Shown piece after piece: positions 33,762 to 46,476 of a DNA stretch of 64,000 nucleotides. This stretch comes from Sesamum alatum. Its lineage: Eukaryota; Streptophyta; Magnoliopsida; Lamiales; Pedaliaceae. The stretch's first letter is position 1. Each line of letters starts with the position of its first letter. A program made the translations under genes and the position numbers. Where the stretch lies: positions 18,767,395 to 18,831,394 of the forward strand of contig JACGWO010000004.1 in assembly GCA_034509735.1 (NCBI GenBank), written 5' to 3'. A model generated the notes under the pieces. It made no database searches. It had not been told where the DNA came from and worked only from the letters and a program-made list of their open reading frames with translations.

Positions 33762-36700
33762 AGGGGAGAGACGCAGCGGAAGCGCGGGATTGTGTAATAT
33801 AAAAGCGTAAAGCATGAGATAACGGAATTAAAGCATACATCAAATATGCATAATAGATCAAGGGGTGTGCCCTTAATTCTTCCGGGCGTTTGGTGTATCT
33901 CATGTTCAAGAAAGTACACAACATGGAGGCTATAAATTTGGAGGAACAAGAAACATAAAAGAGAGAATGTCACCCTCGTAGTTTTCTTCGTTCGGCTACA
34001 CGCATTGTTCCCCATTTTGCCACCAAGATCTCAACATAGAGACCCTCTAAATTGTCCACATGCTTCACCGAATAGTAACGAACTCTTGTGCTAGCAAGAA
34101 GTTGTTTAGGAGAGAAGAGACATCGATACAACACTACTGATTAATGCTACCGACGTCTCTAATGTTCTTACCTTGAATGAATCAAGAAGAACAAAGGAAA
34201 TCTTGGAGAAAAGTGAAGAAGGTGGACGAGAGAGAGAGAGGGGTGAGATGGCATAGTGTGTGTGAAGTGTGTGTATAAGGAACAAGTTTTTCCTAATCCT
34301 ACTCAACCTATTCCATAGAGGCACACCACAATCCAATGTTTTGAAAATCGGACCGAAAATCGAATCGAACAAGTTACCGGGTCACTAGATCACTGGTCCG
34401 ACCGGTTAGACCGGACTCAAAAAACCGGTTGGCCCAAATTATACCATGTACATATATATATATATATATATATACATTTACACACCATATCAATACATTA
34501 TAAACTTATATATTAATTGACTAAGATAAAAGATAAAATGTACTCAAATAAAATAAATTAAAAATTCAAAGTAAATTCCATTCAATTAACAACAACAATA
34601 ATTTTCATAAAAATAAAATTTAATAATTTATATAATAAATAGAATTTATAACAATAACATATAAAATATTATAATTTATTCCCACAATTTATAAAATTAG
34701 ATGAATTAAAAAATTTACTTAGTAAAAATTAGCATTCATCTTAATTAAAAAAATTAACACTTAAAACCCCTAACTTGGAAAACGCTCAATTAGCACAATC
34801 TTTCCTTCCCCACAAATATACAGAACCCCCCAATTTTCATCTCTTCGCCTCAATGTCTGTCGACTGCTATTTATTTCTCTTTGTTCAACCTTTTTGCCGC
34901 CCTCTTCAAAAACTTTTTAATCTCACCCACCTCACAAACATCTCCATTTATTTCATCTCCCTCGCCGCATCAGATGCAACCACCACCAAGAGCCAAATCA
35001 CACTTAATCGATTCCACTGTAGCCTACCCGCCTTCCGATTTAGCCACCACAAATGGGAGACGATTACTAGTCAAACAGAGGCTGCAATGTCAACTCTCCT
35101 ACATCCACCGCCGCAAATAGGACCTGAGCCATGACCAGGTGAATGGGAGGCCACCTCTGTTCAATTTTTATTTTTTTTTAATATAAACCGGTTTGATCAG
35201 ATTTTTGCCGGTTTTCACCGATTTCATGGCTTTTGACCGGTTCACTCCGGGTTTGACCATCCCGATTTTTATACACATGACCGGATCGGCCATAGGTCCA
35301 GTTCCTGGTCGAACCGGCCGGTCCGGTCCGTGTTTGAAAACGTTGCCACAATCAACTAGGAATTTGACCTAGTCAAGTACTAGTCAACTAAGGGTTTGAA
35401 AAAGTCAAACTTCATCCTAGCTATCCATCTCAATATTCTAGATTAAATCTCGCCCATCTATTCTCGATGGGCTTTATGGAATGGACCTATTTAAATCTAA
35501 TTGAAATAGTCCAAAGGTCCAATAGACTCTATATTAAATCCTATTTAATATTCCAAGTCCACTAATTAATTCATCATTTTAATCTAATTAAAAGGAAACA
35601 ACCATACACATTAAATCCATAAATCCAATTTATGAACTCAAGCCCAATTAATCCAATTAATCCACGAAGGCTTAAATCTCCAAGAAGTATAATTTAAATC
35701 TATAAAATTAAACCTTCTCCCGGACCTAATTCCAAATTATTTCTTTTCACATCCGGTGAATCGGGTGTGACTCTTTAGGTTCACCCTAAGCTAGACTTGG
35801 ACCTACTTCTTTTTATCTCATAACCAAAGTAGTCCGTAATCATGGGTGGCCGTCTAGCAACGGTCCATGGCACTAGAGACTAGGTGAATATGTGGCATGA
35901 ACATTTAGGCTCTGAGTTACATACAGGTACGGTCCTATTGTCGCCTATCTCCCGGTCATAGTCTAGGGCATGGAATAGGACGTCGGTTCTCATTCTTGAC
36001 TTAGGCATATATGCTTCAAACTTGAGATATGTTTAACTCTATGATTAACGTAGGAAATCCTTTCCCACTCAATCAAATGCTATGGCCAAACACTTTGAGA
36101 GTCTAAACTATCTCAAAGCACATAGGAGATCTTTTTGTCAAAATCTTTGACAGGGGACAGATCCTATCTTGAAATCCACTGCCCTCTCTACGTACTCCGA
36201 CTACACTGAACAAGGCTTATGATGACCATCTCTTATGACACAATAACCGCTCGCCAAATCCAAGATACGACCTTCGTATGTAAGTGATTGTCGTGATTCC
36301 TCAACTCCGATGAGTAATCCCATACTATCAGAACCGAGAATATAAGTCATACCAACCAAGCCCGTATCGCTTCCATATGACGATTCCAGCGAGTCACCTC
36401 AGTCAACCGACACCCTTGTCTACTAACCGACTAATATTGCATAGACGTCCAACGTCTGTCACCGATGAAACACGTTACTCATCCAATGAATGCAATCCTT
36501 AGTGCAAGTCTATATAGGGCCCTCAATACCTAATCTCAAGGTCCTCGACTTGGAATGTTTCAGATCAATTCACCGAAGTTGGTTCTATGACTGCCAACCT
36601 ATGCACAGTCCAACTTCTTTGATTCATATGTTCGGTCTGTGGGTGTTTGTTGTGACATCAAAACCACGTTCGATGCTAGTAGTGAGCACAACAAACTCAT

Positions 36701-36818
36701 CGTTGCCTATGATGAATGTTTACTATATTCATCAACATAATATTACTTTCATTCAAAGATTGGTTAATAGTTCTTAGAACAGCCAACCACATTGACTTTC
36801 TGGTCACCTATTCTAGCA
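33762..36818 (-). repeat. Element B 5' LTR (with internal hAT MITE)
   Basis: On the minus strand it starts TGCTAGAATAGGTGACCAG at 36818 and runs to about 33762. Removing the 1012-bp MITE and one TSD copy leaves about 2.04 kb, matching the 3' LTR. Its outer edge meets Gypsy C protease sequence at 36819. The last ~45 bp of the family's usual LTR end (…CCGATTTCTTTCA in A2) are not recognisable here. Confidence 0.87.
34334..35345. mobile_element. Non-autonomous hAT element (1.0 kb) with 8-bp TSD
   Basis: Perfect 8-bp duplication ccacaatc (34326-34333 and 35346-35353). Ends are CAATGTTTTGAAAATCGGACCG and, on the minus strand, CAACGTTTTCAAACACGGACCG. Both subterminal regions are rich in ACCGG/CCGGT motifs, typical hAT transposase-binding repeats. 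The interior is AT-rich; an open frame at 34775-35134 (119 codons) has no recognisable domain and is not supported as a gene. It interrupts the B 5' LTR, so it is younger than B. Confidence 0.9.
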
Positions 36819-37866
36819 GAGTTGTCAACCAAAAACGTTTGCATTCTCCTGCGAAAAGCAGTTAATCTCCTTGCTCCTTCAGAACTCAGCTGGGAGCTTA
36901 TCGATGGTCTTTTCTGCCTCGCTGGGTATCAGTTGGATGCTTAAACAGCTCCTCAGCTGGTTGTACATGAGCAGGTATGACATTTCCCTGATTATCATGT
37001 TGGACAGGTCTCTTGCCCTTCTCCCGACTAGGAGGGTTGATTTCCATATCCTATCGATTGCTTCCTTTCATCGACTCCAAATAGCATTTCATACCACGTA
37101 CTAGTCACTCGTAACTTCAACTACTCCTGCTCCAGCAGGGAAGTTCAGTTTCATGTGTTATGTGGAGACAACCGCTTTGTGTTCATGGCAGGTCGGCCCA
37201 AGATAACGTTATAGGCCGAGGGCATATCAACGACAAGGAAACGGACCAGCTTGGTCTCTCTACTGGGTTCTGCTCTTAAGGAAAGAGGGAGCAAGATCTA
37301 GCCCAGGGGATGCACCACCTCTCCTGTAAAGCTGTATAACGAGGTGTCCGCCGGCTCTAGCAGGATGTCGCCCAGATCTATCTACTCGTACACCTTGTAA
37401 AAAAGGACATCTGTTGAACTACCATAATCCACAAAAATGCATTGTACAGTATAGTTAGCTAAAGTTGCAGAAATGATAAGTGAATCATTATGAGCTAAAT
37501 ATACTCCTTATGCGTCAACAGGGCCAAAATGGATCATAGGATCCCTTGCTGGCGCCTAGTGATTAATCTCCATAATGGTCCTGGCCGCTTGTGCATGAGC
37601 TCCCCATCATTAGGTCCTCCTGCTATCATGTGGATTACGCTCTTAGCTGTGACGTTCTCTTGGCTCTACTCTGTAGCAGGGAGCTCATCCTTCCAGCGTA
37701 CCCTCGTAGGGGGTTTATCTGCTTGCTCCTTGCTCCTACGGGAGTCTCGCTGGCGGGAGCCCTCCTCTTTATGTTCTCTCCTTTTGTCTTTGTCTGCATA
37801 GTCTTTCAAGTAGCCAGCTTGGATAAGCCATTTGATCTCTTACCTTAGCTAGCAGCAACAGTTGGT
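36819..37866 (-). pseudogene. Gypsy C: protease and gag-protease linker
   Basis: Minus strand from 37866: EIKWLIQAGYLKDYADKDK (gag end), RRSKEQADKPPTRVRWKDEL, VIHMIAGGPNDG, then the protease with CIFVDYGSSTDVLFYKVYE (DYG where DTG/DSG is usual, near 37400-37440) and FLVVDMPSAYNVILGRPAMN. It ends in SKEINCFSQENANVFG at 36830. This is a Tat-like Ty3/Gypsy order. It joins RT at 20893 across element B, and gag at 61538 across the hAT. Stops and frameshifts abound. Confidence 0.87.
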
Positions 37867-38317
37867 TGGGTGGGCGTCGGGTCGAGTTTTTTGGGTTGGG
37901 TACCAGACATGTTGGGTAGTGTAAAAACGAACCTGGTCTCGAACCCGATTGTACCGATTACCCGAGTAGTCGGTAACTGTCAGGTTCGAGTATCTATGTA
38001 GTCAGGTTCGGGTACCCTGAATAAGCATGTATAGGTAATGCCTCGATAATGACATTTTTTTATGATGAATCATGACTTGATATGATTTCCATGGAGTAGT
38101 TAGAATGAGACAGAGAATGTATTCCATTTCCATGACCTGAATAGGTAATACTATATAGTTTTCTCACCATTAATTCCAATTACTCGTGAAATACGTACAG
38201 CATGTGCGAAGATCAAAAGTATTGTAAGTTGGAGGGATGCTAAATCGAACCACGATTTAATTAAAAAAAAAAATTCACAACCATAACATATCAAATCTCC
38301 GTCAAATATCACAAGAA

Positions 38318-38801
38318 GTGGCACCATCAAATGTCAATGATTGTTGAATCAACCCCTAACTTAGCCAACTCTACAACAAAATAGAAAATAGTTAGGCAAG
38401 TAGAAAATAATTAGAGTATATGGATGAGCAATAATAAAAATACAAGAAAAAAATAAAAAGTACCTAGTCAAGAATTCACTAGAAGTGGTACCATCAAATG
38501 TCAATGATTATTGAATCAACCCCCAACTTAGTCAACTCTACAATAAACTAGAAAATGATTAGACAGGTTGAATATAATTAGAGTATATGTAACTGAACAA
38601 TAATCAAAATACAAGAAAAAAATAAAAAGTACCTAATCAAAACTTTACAAGTGGCACCACTAAATGTCAATGATTATTGAATCAACCCCCAACTTAGTCA
38701 ATTTTACAATAAAATAGAAATAGTTAGACTAGAAGAATATAATTAGACTATATGGAATTGAACCATAATCAATATACATGAAAAAAAAATGAAAAAGTAC
38801 C
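38318..38801 (-). repeat. Three tandem ~167-bp units with splice-like borders
   Basis: Units start with 'gtgg(c/t)accat/c' at about 38318, 38485 and 38651 (period 166-167). On the minus strand each carries TTGTAG / AGTTGACTAAG...TTGATTCAATAATCATTGAC...(T)TAG / GTACTTTTTATTTTT, i.e. an 80-bp exon-like core bounded by AG and GT. The unit nearest the transposase begins right after its last codons (…VVEKG / GTAC). It may be a triplicated 3' exon or intron block of the transposase transcript; the splicing idea is inference. Confidence 0.75.
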
Positions 38802-40742
38802 TTTCTCAACCACTTCAAGTTCACTCAATTGCTCCTCAATGCTAATTGGTTTGGAATATTTCCGAAGCCAATCTTGTGTACAGTAAGTGCTTGAAATATT
38901 TAGGAGAGAAAGAGCTCCTAAAAGCATCAAGAACATGACCACCGGTACTAAATGTGGATTATGAAACAATAGTTGAGACCAGAACTGTCAATACATCTGA
39001 GTCATTTTTGAGAGAATCGAAAACCTTTGAGTGTTTACTTTCCACCATTTTAATATATCAAATTTTTCTCTATGTATATCAACTTACTCACCGAGATATT
39101 TCTCTAATTCTGATTTCACACAATCACCTTTTCCACCCATTTTTGTACATATTGAACTGTTGTTCCATGGTAAACTTACGAGTCACCTCATGATCATGCT
39201 CAATCTCATTGATGCCTTGCATAGATATCTCTACTAAAGAGAAAGATGGTGAAGAACACGACTAGATGATGACCCCGAGCTTCCTAGCGTTCCTTGAAGA
39301 GTATGATCATATCTCAACTTATAATCATTAAACAACTCATAAAGGTCATCTCTCACTTGTTCTTTCATCACATCACTTTTCTTGATACTACCATACAATT
39401 TATCAAAGGAAATTTCAATGAACTCCAATTTATTACGTGGATCTAGGATCACGACATAGTATAAAATCATATTCATCTTTTCAATTGATCCCCAATACTT
39501 GTCATACTTTTCTTTCATTTTTCTTGTCATCTAACTTAGTTCAACATCATTACCACTTAACCACTGTCTGAGAAGCAAGTCAACCTCACATATTTCATAA
39601 AACACAAGATTAGATGTTATATATAAGGCACCAGAAATGCACAAACTGAGATTGTAAAAATGCCTTAAAAATTTTACAAGTAGTTTTGCCCTCTCCCCAT
39701 CATAATCGGTCGGTATCCCATCAAATGATTTTTTTGAAAGATCAGTCCTATAACCAAGATCTACATCTTCATAAGAATCAAATGTCATATTAAGGCATAT
39801 AGAAACCTCCACCATTAAGTAGGTGGAGTTCCACCTAGTAGGCATATCAAAACATAACAATTTTTTCGTTTTCAATTTTTCAAATTCAACACACTCTTGA
39901 AATTTCTTGTACCTAACTGCAGAATTCCGAACATACCTAATGGCCCCTCTAATATGAGAGATAGCTTCATGCTCATCCTTGCCCTTTAAACTATCCTACA
40001 CAGCAAGGTTAACTATATGTGCCATACACCTCATGTGCACATATTTCCCACCTAAGATGTATTGGGCCCTAGATAGAGAAAATCCTTTCAATACCCCAAT
40101 CAAGCAATCATTTTTCAACACCTTTATCTACTTCTTCACTTTTATGCCCAATAATTGGACAAAAGTTCAAAATTCTTTTATGTAAGTTCCAATCATCATC
40201 AATGAAGTGAGCAGTGAGATACATATAATTGACTTTTTGAATAGATGTACAAGTGTCTGTAGTGATGCAAACCCATTGAGTATGATTTTTAATATACGAC
40301 TTCAGTCGTGCTCTTTCATCACATATATATTGAATATATCTTTCGTTATTGTTCTTTTCTATGGAATAGCAAACATTGGGCATGCAACAGACATGAAATG
40401 CCTAAATTCAGGATGTTCAACTGTCTTCAATGGAAGTTCATCCACAATCAACATGTAACGCCCATGTGAGTTGGTTGGAAAGACAATCGGTTTTGATTTG
40501 TAGCAACTTCGTGGGGTTCTTTCTTGCAAGATTCATAATGATTCTTCAAAGGTCTAGTTCCATGTACTTTTTAGGTCGACTTTGATCTCTCTACTACAAT
40601 ATTTACACCTAGCCTTTAGGACATTATCCTTTTCACAGTGAAATTTCGTGAAATGATCCCACCAAGGAAATCTAGAAGTCACTACCCTTTTTTTCCTTTT
40701 TCTAGAATCACCTAAAAATATCATCCTTTTCCTCCCCACCAT
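38769..40742 (-). pseudogene. hAT-Ac transposase, broken
   Basis: Minus-strand domains in order: a BED zinc finger (WWDHFTKFHCEKDN ... ARCKYCSREIKVDL, 40690-40560); the catalytic region (ITTDTCTSIQKVNYMYLTAH, FIDDDWNLHKRILNFCPI, 40300-40140); middle blocks (FDMPTRWNSTYLMVEV, 39860-39800; YYVVILDPRNKLEFIEISFD, 39450); and the C-terminal dimerisation domain (STGGHVLDAFRSS, CTQDWLRKYSKPISIEEQLS, 38960-38820). The complete domain set of a plant Ac/Tam3-type transposase is recognisable but split among frames with stops. It is inactive unless some breaks are introns. Confidence 0.87.
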
Positions 40743-41743
40743 ATCCTTATCAATATTATCATCACAATCATGCTAAAGATTCTCAAGACGATCACCACTA
40801 ACCTAATTTTGCAATCGTTTATGGCTTCGGCATTTAATATTGGTAAGTCTGCATTCGGTGACACGTAAGATTGAGAGTGAGTTTCAAATCCGTCGTAGTT
40901 TGACATTTGAAAACTGAAATGAAAGACAAAGATATTCTTATTAGAAAAAAAAAACACACACATACACACAAAATTAAAACATAATTAAAATTATGTAGTT
41001 AAGTGACAAAATAATAAAGAATTTAAACAAGATTATAAAAGTCCAAGTCATTAACAATTATTTTACATCAACTTGCATATCTAAAATTATGTTTGTTATA
41101 AATATAGAACAAACATAACTAAATATCACATATCATTCATATGAAGTTATAAAGATATTTTGTGTAAAAAGAGGTATTGAAGGATGGGTATTGTGTTCCT
41201 CTTAGGTATTCTCCAAATACAGCTTTTAAATGGGCAAAGAGTACAATTTCATTATGTTGATTCCTATAAAAGGGATACCGCAACTTGATCAATAAACCTA
41301 CATCTTCATCCTCTAAATAAGCATGGAAAAATAAAGGGGGGAGCATGAAAGGAAGAATCCCATTTCCCTGAGCAGCAATTCTAACAGACATTACTTTGAG
41401 CAGCATTACTTTAATATAAAACTAAAGGTAAAAGTCAACACACCATCAAATATATATTATAAAATAAATAATATATATATATATATAATCCCATTTAGTT
41501 TGTCATTAAATATGCAAGTAGAGAACAATCTGTATTTTATTCTCACTTCTTTCTCCCTCACACCTGAGTCGTCTCTTTCCACTTATCACTCTCTGATTTT
41601 TATTCTCCGTCTTCCCCTCTATATCTCATTAGCTCTTTCTTCCAAACCAAAAAAGAGAATAATCTCTTGTTCTAAGATAGTGAGAACCTATATGCAAAAT
41701 ATGTGGGGGATATGTAAACCCATTTTCTAAGTTTATACAAAAT

Positions 41744-41779
<36 letters not shown>

Positions 41780-41921
41780 GAGAGAGAGAGAGATAGAGAA
41801 GGGCTTACTGTTACTTAAGACAAAGCGGCCGCTGAAGACGACGACAGAGAAGAGAACAGTGACAGTAGCGACGTTGAATTGGGTTGTAAAATGGATTCTC
41901 TCTCTCTCTCTCTCTCTCTCT
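40743..41921. other. hAT 5' non-coding region
   Basis: AT-rich, with no supportable ORF. It contains TA tracts (41471-41485, 41741-41775), an AG tract and a CT tract (41898-41920) that ends exactly at the array A LTR start. It belongs to the upstream part of the hAT on the minus strand; the rest continues at 61246-61537. Confidence 0.5.
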
Positions 41922-44082
41922 TGTTAGAATAGGCGACCAGAAAGCCAATAGGTTTGGCATTTTGTAACCTATTTGACAACTTGATGTAATGTAATATTAT
42001 ATAATGAATAAAATGAGTATTCATTACCATTGGTACTTCCTTTTTGTGCTCAGTTTCCATATGTTAAAATGATGTTTTACATATATCACAACAAAGTCTA
42101 CAGACTATGGTTAACAACTCATGCAGTTGGGCCACGCATTGGATGGTGGTTATGAAACCAACTAATAAACGGTTGGGTCTAAAACTTTCCAAGTCGAGGA
42201 CCTCGAGATAGGGCATCGAGAGTCCTATAGAGACTTGTACCAAGAGTCGTGTTCATTGGATGAGTGACGTGTTTCATCGGCGATAGGCATGGGATGCCTA
42301 CACGATCTTGGTGGGTTGGTCGACTGGGGTCCAACCGACTGAACAGACTCATGGGGTTCATCATATGGAAGCCTTGGAGGCTTGATCGGTATTATTTGGA
42401 TTTCCCCAGTTCTGATAGTACGGGAGTAGTACACAGGATGGCCGTATCTTGGATCTGGTGAGATGATCACTATAAGCCTTGTCTAGTGTGGTCAGAATGT
42501 GTAGTGAGGACGGTGGGTTCCAAGAAGAGGATTCGTCCCCTGTCATTATGTGACAGAGGTATCTCCTATGCACTCGGAGACACGATCATGCTGCTTAAAC
42601 CTATGGCCACAGTAGTTGGTCGAGCTACAAATGGTTTCCTGTGTTGATGTAATGAGGCATGCGTACTCTCGAGTATTAAGCATAGATGCGTAGTCAAGGA
42701 TGGGAACCGACGCCTAATTTCATACCCTAGACTAAGGCCGGGAGACGGTAGACGGAAGGACCATACCCGTATGGAATCGGCGCCTAAATCTTCACGCTAA
42801 CATTCACCTAGTCTCTAGTGTCATTGACCATTTCTAGATGGCCACCCATAGTGATGGGCTCTTGTTAGACACGTGCCCAAGTCTAGATGAGGGTGAACCT
42901 AAAGGGTCACAAATAAATCACCGAGAAGTTGGAGAAATTGATTTGGAGTCAATTTCGGAGGATAATAAGAATTGGATTACTTAAGGGATTGTCCATTTGA
43001 TGGATGGGCCGATATTGTATCGGACCCTCATTTAATCGGTAAATGGGATTTATCTATTAATGAGAGAATCGGAAAAATTGGGTCTTTTAATTGGATTAAA
43101 AGATCAATGGGAATGATTTAAGTGGACCTTGAATTAAATGGGATTTAATTTTAGTTTCGTTGTAATTGAATTATAGTGGAACCTGATCCGTTAAATTTTG
43201 GCCCAAGAGGTGTGTTAATTCCACTTTTGGAATAGGAAAAAGTTGGACTTCTTCCCTATAATATTACGGCCGAAAATTACCACTTTTGGAGAGGTAAAAA
43301 ATTTGGCCATACATGGCCTTGGTGATGTTGACTTGTCCCTTTTCTTAAGGGACAAATCAGATCTAATCATGCATCTCTCATTTGGTATGATTAGATCATA
43401 CCTTATGAGATGGTTGGCTTGATTGATGAATTAGTGGGATTGATTGGGATGTATCTAGACATCCTTGAATAAACCTAGACACATTCCAATAATCACATTA
43501 ATTTTGTATATATATGAGTATATACAATCATCAATGCAAGAGAATTCATTTTCATCTTTTTCTAGGAAAAGGAAGAAAAACACACTTGCCTTTTCTCTCT
43601 CAATTTTCCACCCTCTCTCTACTATTCCCTTGTGTTCTTCATTTGAGCTTGGATCATTTTGAAAAACAAAGCAAGTTTAAGAAAAGACACTAAGTTAATA
43701 GTGTTCTTGTTTCTTGAACCGAGTCCTCTAGATCCGTTTTCTCTAGCAAGAAAAACGTGCATCTCTTCCGATATGGTGTGGACTACTCTAGAGAGTTCAT
43801 ATGTTTGAACTTAGTGAGCATTTCCGGAGAGGAACAACGCTCGTAGCCATGCAAGCCATATAACTACAAAGGTAATTTCGATTTTACGCTTTTGTAGTTC
43901 CTTTCATATCTATGCTCTATGTAAAATATATATTTATAACATTGTCACATCTTACATAGAATGCCCGGTTGAGCACCCAAGGGTACACCCCTTGGGATTT
44001 TGTGATCATTGCTTTAATTTACGCAATTTTAATCGTTTCACGCTTCTGCTCACTCTCCTGGGTGGATCTGCTTGTCCCTTCA
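41922..44082 (+). mobile_element. Array A, LTR 1
   Basis: Starts TGTTAGAATAGGCGACCAG right after a CT tract and ends CTTGTCCCTTCA, one base group before a PBS. Length 2161 bp. It aligns along its whole length with 58734-60914 and with the split LTR 45135-46476/56096-56956. A TATA-like stretch lies near 43507, followed by a pyrimidine-rich leader. Differences between the array LTRs are mostly C/T and G/A changes, as expected in methylated DNA. Confidence 0.92.
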
Positions 44083-45134
44083 AGTGGTATCAGAGCCAGG
44101 TTCAATGTAGGGAGCATAAATCTATGTGATTGGCATGTTCAACTTGCTTTTACGGCTTTATGAGCATGTATGTATGTATGAATATATGAATGAATATGCT
44201 TGTTCACTTGTTTAAATTTGATGGACATTGTACGTGCAATTTTGTAGATTGGATCTTAAAATTGCACGTTTATTTTATATATTAATGTGCTGAAAATTAG
44301 AAACCGAAAACTAAAAAAAAAAAAAAAAGAAAACGGACAGTAGCGACAACAGTTGGCTATCGGCCGGCCATTGGCTAGCGGGGGCTCACGCCTACGCGCA
44401 GCCTGGCCGGCGTGCCTTCCAGTGTGCGTGCTGGTAGGGCACTACGCCCAGTGCAGGCGGGCGCCTGCACACGCTGGGCTTCGGCACACGAGCAGGCTTG
44501 TGGTGACAGGTTACACTAAACGACCGGGGGTCGACTTTGAGGAAACCTACTCGCCCGTAGCAATGGCTAAGTCCATTCGGATATTACTTGCTATAGCAGC
44601 ATGGTATGACTATGAAATATGGCAGATGGATGTGAAAACCACCTTCCTCAACGGTTTCGTAGAGGATGAGATCTATATAGATCAACCGGAAGGTTTCACA
44701 TTTGTCGGAGAAGAGCAGAAGGTCTGCCGTCTCCACAGGTCCATCTATGGCCTCAAACAAACATCCCAAAGCTGGAACATACATTTTGATGAAGTCATAC
44801 GAGGATATGATTTCATCAAGAACGTGTCCGATCCTTGTGTATACAAGAAGATCAGTGGGAGCACTGTTGCGTTCCTTGTGCTTTACATGGATAACATCTT
44901 GCTCATTGGGAATGATGCTAAGATGTTGGGTACCTCTAAAGCTTAGTTCTCAACACAATCTCCATGAAGATATGGGCGAGGCATCCTACATCTTTGGCAT
45001 CAAGATCTACAAGGATAGATCTAGAAGGATGTTAGGGACGGCCCAGTCCCCGTGTCGCAAGTTGCCCATACTCAGCATCTGGATAAGATTTGTTTCAGGT
45101 CAATAGGTGATTAGCTTTAGGTCAAGTGGGAGAT
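44083..45134 (+). pseudogene. Array A, internal 1: PBS, GC-rich leader, RT fragment, PPT
   Basis: PBS TGGTATCAGAGCC at 44085-44097. A GC-rich leader (44360-44500) runs in frame into a Copia RT: GYTKRPGVDFEETYSPVAMA, QMDVKTTFLNGF (catalytic Asp), RSIYGLKQTSQSWN, then LYMDNILLIG. The second Asp of the YxDD motif is Asn, which would abolish polymerase activity. After a stop (44944) the next frame gives GEASYIFGIKIYKD. About 735 bp present in internal 2 are then missing, and the sequence joins the last pol codons (CRKLPILSIW-type frame) and the PPT tcaagtgggagat (45122-45134). Gag, protease and integrase are absent. Confidence 0.88.
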
Positions 45135-46476
45135 TGTTAGAATAGGTGACCAGAATAGGTTGGGCATTTTGTCACCTGTTTGACAACTCGATGCAATGTA
45201 ATATTATATAACGAATAAAATGAGTATTCATTACCATTGATACTTCCTTTGTTGTGCTCATTTCCATATGTTAAAATGGTTTTTTACATATATCACAAGA
45301 AATCCCACAGACCACGGTTAACAACTCATGCAGTTGGGTCACGCATCGGATGGTGGTTATGAAACCAATTGATAAAGGGTTGGGTCTGAAGCATTCCAGG
45401 TCGAGACCTCGAGACAGGGCATCGAAAGTCCTACAGAGACTTGCACCAAGAGTCGTGTTCATTGGATGAGTGTCGTGTTTCATTGGCGACAAGCGTGGGA
45501 CGCCTACACGATCTTGGTGGGTTGGTCGACTGGGGTCGAGCCGACTGAACTGAGTCACGAGGATCATCATATGGAAGCCTTGGAGGCTTGATCGGTATGA
45601 TTGGATTTCCCCGGTTCCGATAGTATGGGAGTAGTCCTCAAACATAAGGAACCATGACAGTCACGTACACAGGATGCCCTTATCTTAGATCTGGCGAGAG
45701 GTGATCATTCTGTAAGATGATCATTATAAGTTTTGTCCAGTGCGGTCAAAATGTGTAGCGAGGACGGTGGGTTCCAAGAAGAGGATCCGTCCCCTGTCAG
45801 TATGTGACAGAGGTATCTCCTATGCACTTGCAGACACGTTCATGCTACTTAAACCTGTGGCCACAGTGGTTGGTCGAGCAGAAAATTGTTTCCTGTGTCA
45901 ATGCAATGAGCCATGCACAGTCTCGAGTATTAAGCATAGATGCTTGGTCAAGGATGGGAACCGACCCCCAATTTCATACCCTAGACTAAAGCCAGGAGAT
46001 GGTAGATGGAAGGACCATACCCATACGGAATCGGCGCCTAAATGTTCACGCCAACATTCACCTAGTCTCTAGTGCCATGGACCGTTGCTAGACGGCCACC
46101 CATGATAACGGGCTCATGTTAGGCACGGGCCCAAGTCTAGCTAAGGGTGAACCTAAAGGGTCACACACAAATCACCGAGAAGGTGTAGAAATTGACTTGG
46201 AGTCAATTTCGGAGGACAATAAGTAATTGGATTACTTAAGGGATTGTCCATTGGATGGACGGGGGATATTGTATCAGGCCTTCATTTAATCGATAAATGG
46301 GATTTATCGATTAATGTAGAGAGTCGGAAAAATTAGGCCTTTTAATTGGATTAAAAGATCAATCGAAATTATTTCAGTGGACCTTGAATTAAATGGGATT
46401 TAATTTCGGGTTGGCTGTAATTGGATTGCAGTGAAACCCGGTCCGTTAAATTTTGACCCAAGAGGTGTGTTAATTC
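45135..46476 (+). mobile_element. Array A, LTR 2, left part
   Basis: Starts TGTTAGAATAGGTGACCAG directly after the PPT of internal 1. Aligns with 58734 onward. It breaks at ...gtgttaattc, where A2 is inserted, and resumes at 56096 with aattccacttttgg. The same uninterrupted stretch is visible at 43213 in LTR 1 and at 60050 in LTR 3. It serves as the 3' LTR of internal 1 and the 5' LTR of internal 2. Confidence 0.92.

Larger units (their letters stand above)
20894..36818 (-). mobile_element. Element B: nested LTR retrotransposon, degenerate
   Basis: A complete LTR-internal-LTR layout on the minus strand, inserted in Gypsy C between protease and RT. The 5' LTR is about 33762-36818 (with a hAT MITE inside). 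The internal region is 27984-33761. The 3' LTR is 26768-27983 plus 20894-21738, split by a Helitron. LTR starts are TGTTAG/TGCTAGAATAGGTGACC. The canonical LTR end and PBS seen in A2 are missing at 33762, and no clean TSD is visible. The internal region is collinear with A2 (48626-53945), so the two belong to one family. No intact gag or pol, hence non-autonomous. Confidence 0.88.

Noticed and set aside
34775..35134. 119-codon open frame inside the hAT MITE
   Set aside because: No recognisable domain; low-complexity composition; lies in a non-autonomous element.
45271..46072. Open frames of 110-124 codons in array LTRs (repeated at 58870-59671)
   Set aside because: They lie wholly within LTRs, exist on both strands, and have no homology I recognise; conservation reflects LTR relatedness.
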